Part shown: positions 47,566 through 57,180 of the stretch, in pieces
How the letters are laid out: every line of letters starts with the position of its first letter
How positions within the stretch are numbered: position 1 is the stretch's first letter
Source: Cenococcum geophilum 1.58
Lineage: Eukaryota > Ascomycota > Dothideomycetes > Gloniales > Gloniaceae
Assembly: GCA_001692895.1 (NCBI GenBank)
Contig: KV748180.1
Span: 1,482,195-1,546,194, forward strand
Reading direction: 5' to 3'
DNA length: 64,000 nt
The notes under the pieces: generated by a model
What the model saw: only the letters and a program-made list of their open reading frames with translations
Databases searched by the model: none
Told to the model about the DNA's origin: nothing
Translations under genes and position numbers: made by a program

Positions 47566-49345
47566 TATTAGAATTATTATTACCTTATGCCTTTCTAATA
47601 GCACTAAAAAACGGGTTACGCTAAGCTTTTAAATCTACGCTAGTCCCTTCTTCATTACTAGCTTATATCCGTAGTATCTACGCTAAAATAACCCTACTAA
47701 CTTAATAGCGAATTAAAACGTGTAATCTATACTCTACTAGTAATTACTATTTGTAATATATAAAGGTTTATATAGGCTTAAACTCTATTATAAGATTAAC
47801 GCTTATTAGGAACTGCGATTAAGACCTAACTAACTAAGCTAGTATATTTAGCCTCTAATAGGGGCATTACACTAAGCCTCCTTATTAAGGAGGTTAGTAG
47901 TAAAGTACCTCTACCCTTATTCCTTAGAGTTAGAGCTAGCGCTAATATATCCGTTTTTTAACCCGATTATATTAGTAAACTAAATCTTCTATACTAGATC
48001 CTTTATAAGACTATAGTTCCTAGGGTTAGATAAGTAGGGGGCATACTATAATTCTGCTATAAGCATTAAAAAACACTTTAAGTAATAAGGGCATCCTTAA
48101 ATCTCTCTCCTAGATCTAAGGAACTTCCTTAGTTATACTCTATAGAGCTTATAGCCGCTACTTAACCTCCTAAATATACGTAAAAGCCTTACTTTTATTT
48201 TTACCTATAGCCGGATATTACAAATAATATAAGGGGGCAGATAATATAAGTAGATTAGGTAATTACGCTTATATCTATCTTACTACGCCCTTTTAGCTAA
48301 TATAGCCACTATATAAAGTCCGTCTCCGTTAGGAGATTAAATACATAAATTTTTCTCTAGTATTTGTTAGCTAAGAGTAAGATTATAATACTAGCTCTAC
48401 TAGAAGCTAGGCTATACTACTAAATAGGCTATTTACCCCTAGATTCCGCCTTATAAGTCTTAGGTCTATATAAAGGATATTTTTATATAACCTATACCTC
48501 CTTAGCTAAATAGGGGGCTAGATTAAACTAAAGCCTAGCGGCTTCTCTAATTGTAATATAATCCTCTAATTATTAGGGAAAAGTAAGGTTTAGGTCTAGG
48601 TTAAGAAAGTACTAAAGAGGGCAAGAGCTTCTAGCTTCTAGCGGCGCAGCTTTAACTAAGCTAAGTAAGTAGTATTAGCCTATAGTTTTACTAAGGACCT
48701 ACTTCGGCATCCAGCTTCGCCTTTATTATAATACTATAATATAATACTACCTAACGCATCCCATAGCTTATAGTAGCTATAACCCGTATAATCTATTACT
48801 AGGCGGTTCTTAGTATAGCTATTTATAGCTATTCCGATAGGAATTAAGTCGCATATTATAGTTATATTTAAGATACTGCTAGAGGCAGAGGTAAAGAAAA
48901 GGATAAATAGAAATGTTATTCCGGTATACTAATCGGTAAGAGATATAGGCAAAAGGAAAGGAAAAAGGAGAGAAGAAAGGAGAAATATAGTAGGACTAAA
49001 GTATATATTAATACTAGAAGAGAGTATAAATATATCCTATAAAAAGGGCCAAAAAGTTATAGCGCTAGGTAATTATTAGTATAAAATATAATATATAGAG
49101 ATTAGGGAAAAGGCAAAGCACCTATATAGACGCTAAGGGGATAGAAAATGCCTTACGGCTAATAGCTAGAGTTTAAGGTGGCATAGTAGCGGGAAAGAAA
49201 AGAGGAGATAGAGTATAAGGGCAAAAGTAGTAAGGGAGAAGGCCTTTTATAGTTAAGGTTAAGGTTAGGTCTTAGCTAAACTAGAATAGGAAAGCGAGCG
49301 TGCCTTGCCTATAAAGGAACCTCTATTTCCTAATACATAGTCTCT
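47566..49345. other. RIP-degraded sequence, no gene recognised
   Basis: The minus strand gives a frame with mainly Gln-type stops from about 48,750 to 47,650, containing QLEKPLGFSLI and FFNAYSRIIVCPLL. I could not name it. 48,850-49,340 is purine-rich on the plus strand, with no motif. Confidence 0.35.
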
Positions 49346-49349
49346 ATCT

Positions 49350-49534
49350 TATTTTTTACTAAGTAAAAGAATAATAGTTACTAGCTAGTTACGATAATTA
49401 GATATAAAGGATTTAATAAAAGGTATTAGAAATAATAAAGGTTATTAAATTAAAGATGGGAATATTATACCTCTAATAGACAACTTAGAGATAGGAGATA
49501 TCTTTAAGGATAAAGATAAAAAGGAGGGGGATAG
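49350..49534 (+). mobile_element. 3' internal end of a Gypsy-type element, second copy
   Basis: Diverged match to 200-386, ending in the purine tract gataaaaaggagggggatag right before the LTR. As in copy 1, the rest of the element upstream is missing or unrecognisable. Confidence 0.5.
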
Positions 49535-49959
49535 TGTTACGGACCTTATATTAGCAGTAGTATAACTACTAAAAAGAGATATTAATGGGTTAGTTAAGAT
49601 AGTATAGGAGGTACTAAAACTGATTAAGCTATAGAATAAGGGGTAGCTAAGTTATATAGCTAGTTATATTATAAGTTTAAAACGTAGAAATATAGAAATA
49701 TAGGAACGTAAGACGTACTAATATACTAACGTATTAATATACTTAGTACATTTCTTAGGCGCAGTATTATATATTTAAAGGACTATAGTCCCTACCTAGA
49801 TAGTTCTTTTCTTTATAGTAAATCTTAGAATATAATTAGAGTTAATCTATTAGGTAACTACTCCACCAGTTATTATTATATTATTAACTTTCCCGCCACC
49901 TATATACCTAGCCTATTAATAAGTTTACCGTAGTTCCTACTACAAGGCTTTATTATATA
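49535..49959 (+). repeat. LTR of a Gypsy-type element, copy 2
   Basis: Begins TGTTACGGAC, about 425 bp, and matches the copy at 387-809. It is more mutated than copy 1 (for example ttattatattattaac against ttattacgttgttgac). It lies in the same orientation, 49 kb from copy 1. Confidence 0.6.
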
Positions 49960-49964
49960 GGCTA

Positions 49965-51250
49965 CTTAACTTTTATAAGCTTTATAGTATATAGGAATTA
50001 AACAAGCAACTTAATTACAAATCTATGGAAATTAAGTAATATATATACATAAAATGGTGGCAAGAAGACTGCGCTAATAGTCGGCAATAGGTAATAGAAA
50101 TAGGTAGTAAGATATATAATATAAGATAATTAAGTTAAAAAATGGGTGGTGAGTTATAGAGTAATACGAGCCTCAGTAGTTGGTTACAACTTTTATTAAA
50201 TAAAATTATAAGCTCACCTAAATATATAAGCGAGTATAGAAGCTAGTTTATTAGAAAGCTAAATAAAACTCCGCAAATTACTCCTACTTTATTATACCTT
50301 TTATTTATTTATCTTAATAAATTTACTCTTCTATATTCTAGATATAACTATTTATTAGTAATAAGTTATTAATAGATAGAAGCTACTATACCCTTCTTAT
50401 AGATATATTAGCAGGTTAGTAGTTAAGGGCTTTTACTACAGTTATAGCTAATAGCTTCTATATTGTAGAAGAGAGAGAGGATTTAGTATAGCTATATAAG
50501 TATATATATTATTATTAACTTTTATAACCCAAGTAATAACTCTTTTATTTATATACTTATAAATAAAAACTTAATAAGAATAATCTTTTAAAAATAGCCG
50601 CCTAAATAATTAACCTTCCTAAACCTTTTATTAGTGGTTATCCTTAGTAAACTCCTAATAATTACAAGCCTCTGCACTATAAGCTCTGTATTTTATATAG
50701 AGTTGTATAAGGGTTATTTTAACCCTTACTCGGGTGTATCGCTCGAGGGCCGCTTAGGGGTAGCCAAGGCCTAGCCGAAGGCTAAGCTTGGCACCTCCTT
50801 ATAAGCACCTCGGGCTTACAGCCCTTTCCCTCATCGGTTCGTCTCTATACGAGGCTATTGCCTACCCTCATTACCATATCGTCCTCTTCCATCGACTCTC
50901 CTTGTGACTCATGCTCGGCTTGCCTGCTCCCTACCGTACGCCTGGGCAAATATGCCTCACAATTTTATATAGAGTTGCTATATAATTGTTAGATTATATA
51001 TATTAGATCCCGTAAGAGTCGCGTAAGTTCGCGAGTACTCTCTATCTTTTTAGCTGTATAGCGACGTGGAAAGGGATACGTTACAATAATTTAGCCACCA
51101 CTGATACAGAGCTTACGGCCTTAAGAGAATGCGTAATTATTAAAGTGCTATATTGTTAAGTCTTAAGTATTATAATATTTATTAGCTTCCGGCTTAAGCA
51201 AGTGTTTAGAAGAGATTAATTAAATAACTGTCTGCACTATCGCAGTCACA
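49965..51250 (+). pseudogene. Relic sequence including a frame interrupted by the short repeat
   Basis: 49,965-50,520 shows nothing recognisable. From about 50,650 a plus-strand frame reads PNNYKPLHYKLCILYRV up to the short-repeat insertion. If the insertion and one target copy are left out, the frame goes on at 50,976 with only Gln-type stops (LLDYIY, ESRKFASTLYLF, TTDTELTALREC) to about 51,130. This suggests one former gene split by the insertion. Its family is not recognised. Confidence 0.4.
50704..50961 (+). repeat. 258-bp LTR-like short repeat, copy 2, with 14-bp flanking duplication
   Basis: Begins TGTATAAGG and ends GCCTCACA, with the same 258-bp length as copy 1. Its first 25 bases hold a perfect small inverted repeat (aagggtt...aaccctt). 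The flanks attttatatagagt at 50,690-50,703 and 50,962-50,975 are identical over 14 bp, much longer than the 5 bp at copy 1. The internal hairpin (50,763-50,792) appears inverted relative to copy 1. CpA and TpG are retained. Confidence 0.78.
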
Positions 51251-51770
51251 TTCTTATTTCTTGGCTTCTTGTTAGCCTTCTATTTGACTGACTGAGTTGC
51301 CTAAGGTGTAGTGGCAGGAGTAACTGAGGTAGGAGCGTCTATTTTAGATAAGAATCTTGGTGTAGAGCGTAAGGAGTTATTGCTATGTATATATATAGAG
51401 CTTGGGTGGCGATTGAGCAGAGGCAATTGACGCGCTGGCGTTAATTTTGACGGCGGCGAGAGTATGTACGTGCACCTTCGTTTAATCGTGCAGCGGCTTG
51501 CGGGGCATGCGGGGGTGGGGGGTATTGGTGAACACATCATTTGTATGGCTTTTACTAGTAAAATAGGTGCCCGGGTAGTGCCTTGGCTACCCTTACCGCC
51601 TGCTGAGCCGCCGCTGATCAAAAGATTCGGGCAGTAAAGTTACTGCCAAGAGTTGCTGCCCGGATCCTGGCCGAAGTTCGATCACCCATGTAGATTCCTG
51701 ATGATGATATGTGGGAAAGCTATATGAAAGGATTAATGATCAACGACCAGCTCGATATATAGTGCACTTC
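51250..51770. other. Un-mutated sequence downstream of the Hsp70-like gene
   Basis: CpA/TpG frequencies become normal from about 51,230. A 106-codon open frame on the minus strand (51,301-51,621), rich in Pro, Ser and Thr, has no family features and is not followed by anything supporting a gene. I treat it as probably non-coding or the 3' flank of the next gene. Confidence 0.4.
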
Positions 51771-51776
51771 CCAATT

Positions 51777-54339
51777 TCATATCCTGGTTCTCGGTCTAAC
51801 TTCCGGCTCCACATAATGGATATGAGCTTCGTCTAGCCTGATCCCTACCAAGAGTGAACACAACGTCTTTATGTCTAGCCATTGCTTGTGACGAGGAGAG
51901 CTGATAAACTTACCATTGTACATAGGAAAGAACCTAATTTGGTTATCAAAAATCATAACCAGGTCGAAGTGAATCTCGTAGTACCATCCACTGGAGCTCT
52001 TCTTCAGATAGCCGGACCTTTCCAATTTACCCCGAAAATCCTCAATCTGATTCAAATCTGTGGACACTTTCGCAAGTGGCTTGCAGTCTGCATTTCGCTA
52101 TTAGTGAACTGCGAATGTCTTCTAGCCACAGAGACAACCTTACCGCCGTCCTTATATTCCGGCCCTTTGGCGCCATCCACTCCGTCCATGTATATGTACA
52201 CGATATCTTCAAACTTCATGCTATGATACAAGCCCACAGTACGGTAATATGGAAAGGAAACTGTTTTGGTGTCGGTAAACTCCTCTCCCTATTTAAGGTC
52301 AATAGTAATACGCATGGGCGGTCCGGAACAATGTGACTAACATTCTTAACGTACCATTCCATGCATTTGTTGCAAAACCAATCATCTTCATACTCACCCC
52401 ACACCCTAGCCATGTATTAAAGTTTTTGCAAATTTTACCTAACAGATGTATTCTTACCGGTGTTCGTCCCTAAAACGTTGTGGTTTGCCATCCAAGTCGC
52501 GCGTCCATTTCTTTCGGAACACCACTCCGTATGCGCAACGAATTTTTCTCTTTTTAATCGCCCCTCTCATTAAGGACCCTCTAATGATAGCGGACCAACT
52601 AAATTCTTGTAAGTCAGGAACAAGACGAACATCTCATGATATCGAGAGCGCTCACGCATCTGGTGGCTGAATAACATCGAAGGGTCGAAATTCTTCAGTG
52701 ATTCGCTGCTTCAGGTAATGATTGGAGCCAAAACCACCCACAAGAAGGATGGATAGAGGTTTTTGATATCCAGCTTTGCGTACATTATCGATAAGCCGTG
52801 TGAGCAGGACCAGAATTTGTCCAACAATCTTGTCGAAGATTTGCTTCACCTCGTCATGTATAACGACCAGGCATCCATTTTCGAGCCCTATTTCCGGCCT
52901 GTTGGGTATTTGTTCGTCGACTGGTGGGATTTAGTTTGAAGTCTTCTATCACGTTCTGCATGCAGCTCACCGTATACTGAATGGTCTTCGCCATCCTCGC
53001 CAGTGAAGTCCAGTTTTATCTATGTGCCTTTTAGATGCATTCCTTGATCGCTACGTGCCACTTACGTCCTCTCGAAATTGTGCTAGAACCTAGAAGGATC
53101 AGACAAGCATTTGAGGGGTTTTAGAAGACTCTTACACCATGACGGGTATCTTCGGGTAATCGGCTTCCAACTTTTTTTTCTACGTGCTCCAGAAACTCTT
53201 TGTCAAGAAACACAGATCCGCAGAGGTCGCCATCGCTGATCGCTACCTCATCCAGCTCCAGTCTTGGCATTGGATTCGTGATTTTGTAGGCAGACAAATC
53301 CTTCAATCTCATTAGTCTTTTCACCAATCCCATCATGAAAGGAGACATACCACTGTGCCCCCTCCGGCGTCGCAAACCACGAAGACGTCACCAGCGCGGA
53401 AGGATTGTGACGGTTGCTAATCCTCGTAAGCTTTCATGCTAAATTAGATATTTTTCCAAGAAACCTACAGTGGTAATGGTGTATGCAGCGGCAGCTTCCG
53501 GTTCACGTATGAGCGAGATGCTCTCAGGGGAAAATCGGATACCGTAACCCGCGCGGTATGCACAGTCGAGTGTTTTCTCCCTGGCATTATCGGACCAAAT
53601 TGCTGGAACAGTCAAGACGTACGTTTTAGGAGTTATGTTGATAAATGCTAACAATGTTTAGTTCCTGAATAATACAATCATGGTTTTGGACCGAGTTACT
53701 TTCACTCCACCCTGCGTTCTTCACCATGTGTTCTAAGGCCCTTTCCCTTAAGACTTTGAGGTACAATGAGACGCTGTCAGCGAGCCGATCCAGTTGTCGC
53801 ACCTCCTTTACATTGGTGCATCGCCCAAGCTCTACAGCGAAGTCAACTTGATATGGATCGAGGAAGCTGTATTTGTCTCATTAGAATCGACAATCATATC
53901 AGATGGCGCGTTTTAAGCGGGGTTTCAGGACACACATACAGCTTAGAGAATGCGATTCTATCGTCGTCATGCTGGACGTCAAAACCGTATTTGAACTCGC
54001 CATTTTCAAATTTGAATAAACTAATACGAAATCAGTGTGCCCCGAAGACGAAGCCAACAGAATAGAGTACGTTGGAATCTTTGGAGATGGCTCAAGACCT
54101 TGCCCAGGCCAGCCATCTTGGATGATATAGAGAGGCGCGTTGGTAGACTGAACCAAGTTAGGACAACGCGTAACATGATATGTCATGAATTAAGTACGTA
54201 CACCGGCCTCGGTGTCGAATTTGCAATAGCCAATGGCCGAGAAAGTGGTGCCGAAATCGACGGCAATCTAGAGCATGAGCTATTAGTGGCGGATAGCGCG
54301 CGGTGGAACATTGCAACCTACCACTATCTCTTCAGGCAT
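51777..54339 (-). pseudogene. Hsp70-like ATPase gene with several introns, probably decayed
   Basis: This is an actin/Hsp70-fold ATPase of the divergent fungal Hsp70-like type, not canonical DnaK. An ATG at 54,337-54,339 gives MPEEIV, and a 54-nt intron (54,268-54,321, GTAGGT...CTCTAG) leads to IAVDFGTTFSAIGY, the phosphate-1 motif. A second 54-nt intron (54,148-54,201, GTACGT...TTCAG) follows. Then come WPGQGLEPSPKIPT, a frame change near 54,000, and FENGEFKYGFDVQ. Next are TVPAIWSDNAREKTL (53,560-53,605) and REPEAAAAYT (53,478-53,507). The phosphate-2 motif CDAGGGTV is at about 53,350-53,373, CGSVFLDKEF at about 53,190-53,220, and the adenosine motif LVGGFGSNHYLKQR at 52,703-52,744. The last part (51,777-52,067) would be the C-terminal region. 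Apparent stops, such as TAG at about 52,290, and the frame change argue for decay, though missed introns could explain some. The gene shows no RIP. Confidence 0.7.
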
Positions 54340-54890
54340 TCTCCAGACTTCAAGCTTCCCTTGCTAAAGTGTCAAATCGAGGAATTCAAAGGATAAATGA
54401 GGTTGAAGAAGTTATTAAGCTCCAGTCGTTGGGGGAGGGGAAGGGCTGGCTTGGCTTGGGCGCTAGGATCCAGAGCTGAATGCAATCTCCAATACTGGCT
54501 AGGCGTCTCAGCCACTAAGGCAGGTTCTAAGAATTTTCGCACCTTCGAAAAGGGACGGGCTAGAAAATGAAGAAAAAGTAACGAATATCATGCCATTTCA
54601 CGAAAAGTGTCGTCCTTGACCGGATCCGGCGACTCTGACCTCTTAAAAGCCTCAGCGAGGCCCTGCATTGTTCCCATATTTTCGGTATACTATACTTGCA
54701 ACAAAGCAATTTTTGTGGACCGGCCTGTCTCATGTATATATTTGCGAAGTTCTCGGTCATACCCTAATTGTTCGTCTACAGATCTAGCTTATCCCTTCGG
54801 CTAGTGGATTCAGTCCTACGGTTATCGATAAGAGCTAGCCAATAGAATCAACAGGATCAAGGCTCCGTGATAAGAAATATGAGGTCGTAA
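54340..54890. other. Un-mutated 5' flank of the Hsp70-like gene
   Basis: Normal dinucleotide composition, with a G-rich stretch (gttgggggaggggaagggct) near 54,428. It probably holds the promoter of the gene on the minus strand, but no TATA or other element can be supported. Short open frames on both strands here are unsupported. Confidence 0.4.
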
Positions 54891-55049
54891 GAACTGTCAA
54901 TTTCCATATACAATTGCTATATATACTCAATCTTTAGAGTTAAATTGCTTAAGATAAGGCAGCCAATACTTATCTCTTCTATAGAACGGAATTTGGCAAA
55001 TAGAGCAGCTATATAGAGTCCTTAAGGCTTTATAAGGCCTCTTCTAACT

Positions 55050-56719
55050 CTTACTATTGAGAGATCTATAAGTTGTATTTAGTGAGAGCTCTAAGAGAGC
55101 CTTCTTACGTCCTCTATGCTGTGTCTAAGTCTTTCTACTAGCCTTAATATAAGTAGGGTAGAACTTTAAGCTTTATAAGCTTATAATTATTAACTAAGTA
55201 CTATAAAATATTACTTATAGAGTATCGCACTAGCCTCTTTTAATTATATGCCCGCGGGTAAGTTAACTGCTTAAAGAGAGCCTGCTAAAGGTCCTTCTAA
55301 AACTACTTATACGTATTATAAGTATTATTAGAGAGGAGAGTAAAAAGCAGTTAATAAGAATAATGTTAAGAAGGAAGTGCTATAAAGGCTTCTAAGTCTT
55401 TATATAAGGCCGCTAAGTATTACAATAAGATTGTCTTTAGTTAGTAAGATTAACCCCTAGTATATAGTAATTATAGTCGTTTATAAAGGTTGGAATTAGT
55501 AGATTTTTAATAATAGCGTTTCTAAATACCTTATGTGTTTATTTAGTAGAGCTAGTAGTAAGAGCAAAACGCCATTAGGAGGTAATAATAGATTCCTACC
55601 CTAATCGCAATATATAATATTAGTAGGAAAAGTAATTAAGGAGCAAAATAGATTTCTTACTAATATTAACTATAGTTATAAAAAGGACGACTTAGGCGTC
55701 TTTCTAAGCAAATTCTATTACTTTTAAGCCCTTTAAGGTGGCTCCGCACAATATACCCTATGGTAGTTAAGCCGTATAGTAGAGCTTAAGGTAAGAGAGT
55801 CTCTTATTAATCTACTCTATAGAAATCTTTCCCCTACCTCCTCTAGCGTTAATTAAGATATCGCCTTTAGAGTTACCTAATTCTTCGCGCTTTATTTTAG
55901 TTATCTAGATAGTATTTATACCTTTAATTCCAAGTTTACAAAGCCTAGTAAGAAATTTAACACTTATAAATAGATTATTAAGCTAAATAATATGGCGCCT
56001 AGGGGGTAAAGAGGCTTATCTATATCCGCATTACGCTAAATAAGTAAATTAAGTATAATTAACTACGTCTTTAAAAAGCCTTTATTAATAAATATAGTAT
56101 TAAGATCTACTAGGCCCTTTCTATTGCCTTTAGCGTAGTATAACCAATTAAGTATATAGCCCTTATTAGCTAATACCCAATCTTAAAGCCATTAGACGTT
56201 ATTTTAAATAGAATACCAATAATTTCTAAGGCGCGTCCTATAAAGTACTGTATTATCTTATTAACTATAAGGTAAGTTTTAGGGGTATAAAGCTTATAAT
56301 AGCTTTATTAGGGGTATTTAGAAAAACTATTAACTCTATTAAGTTTATAGAGTAGAATCTTCCTTTAGCTAAGGATCTATATACTTAATATAGCGATTAA
56401 GTTGCTAGAATCTTATAAGGCTTATATGGTTTTTAACTATATAGTCTACGCTAGCTAGTTTTAAATTACCCTAATAGTCCTTAATAGAAGATTCTATAGT
56501 AATACCTATATAAATTAGTATACCAAAGTAGGCGTATAATTCTTGCCTATCTATTGGTTTCCATAGGTGCGCAACCTTAGCTTCCTCTACAGGATAAAGC
56601 TCCGCATATTTATTTGTCCACTCCACAAGTTTATCTATTATCTTATTAGTAAAAAAGAGCTTAAATTTAGTGAAGGGGTCGTGTAGATTAAGATTGGGAG
56701 GAAGATTTGTCAAAATCAT
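55050..56719 (-). mobile_element. piggyBac-type transposase relic (DDE_Tnp_1_7 family)
   Basis: The N-terminal 82 codons are still open (56,471-56,719): DPFTKFKLFFTNKIIDKLVEWTN, then WKPIDRQELYAYFGILIYIGI, the standard start of the piggyBac-like DDE domain (F..I..KIV..TN...Y, then ..El..f.Gi.iymGi). Beyond a stop that probably was Gln, the frame goes on with HISLIRFQQLNRYIKYIDP (R-F..I.RYih..D), NNVQWLQDWVLANKGYILNW and further to about 55,050, through many TAA/TAG. Catalytic Asp residues could not be placed with certainty. It is inactive. It sits between two un-mutated islands, and its right edge, 56,720, is sharp. Confidence 0.72.
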
Positions 56720-56969
56720 TAATATGCAGGGGTTCGAAGGAGGGCAACGGCCACAGCTGCAGGGGGGGTTCTTTTGCTTTCCGAGTCGGTGGAATTAAAT
56801 ATTGAGTCGGTAGAACGAGGTCTATATCATCAGAAGTACGATTGGTAGGCGTGGTTGATTGATGTAATTAATTGAATATATGTGGATTATACGCTTACTT
56901 TTGATTCTGGTGTTTTGGTCACCAACCGAAGGGATACAAGCTGCTTAGCCGATCCAACCTTGTTCACAA
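56720..56969. other. Un-mutated sequence between transposase relic and AAA+ fragment
   Basis: Normal CpA/TpG content, containing the 3' flank of the fragment at 56,970. No further gene seen. Confidence 0.4.
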
Positions 56970-57180
56970 TCACAATGCACAATTGGAATCCCCAGTATTA
57001 CGAGTAACTACCAAATGGCCGTCGATGTCGAGGTCAAGCAAGTAATCCTCAACAGGTTGGTTGGCGACAATATGCTCGTTAACTTCCAGGTACTTTCCAA
57101 TCACTTTTAACTCGATTTCGTTTCTTACTGCGGCGTCAAGACTGCGAGCCCCTCTGTCTGAGTCATAGTAATCTGTGTCC
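56970..57180 (-). pseudogene. C-terminal fragment of a ClpB/Hsp100-like AAA+ ATPase
   Basis: An uninterrupted minus-strand frame of about 70 codons ends at a TGA (56,970-56,972). It reads HLDTDYYDSDRGARSLDAAV, then NEIELKVIGKYL, and ends DLDIDGHLVVTRNTGDSNCAL. The Y-D-x-x-x-G-A-R-S-l..aV pattern is that of the small C-terminal subdomain of Clp/Hsp100 ATPases. Codon and dinucleotide use are normal. Upstream (above 57,180) the sequence changes to mutated, CA-poor DNA, so the gene's 5' part has been cut off, probably by an insertion or rearrangement. The identification rests on a short segment. Confidence 0.45.

Noticed and set aside
52076..54804. Plus-strand open frames across 51,882-54,804
   Set aside because: They overlap the Hsp70-like minus-strand exons and lack family motifs.
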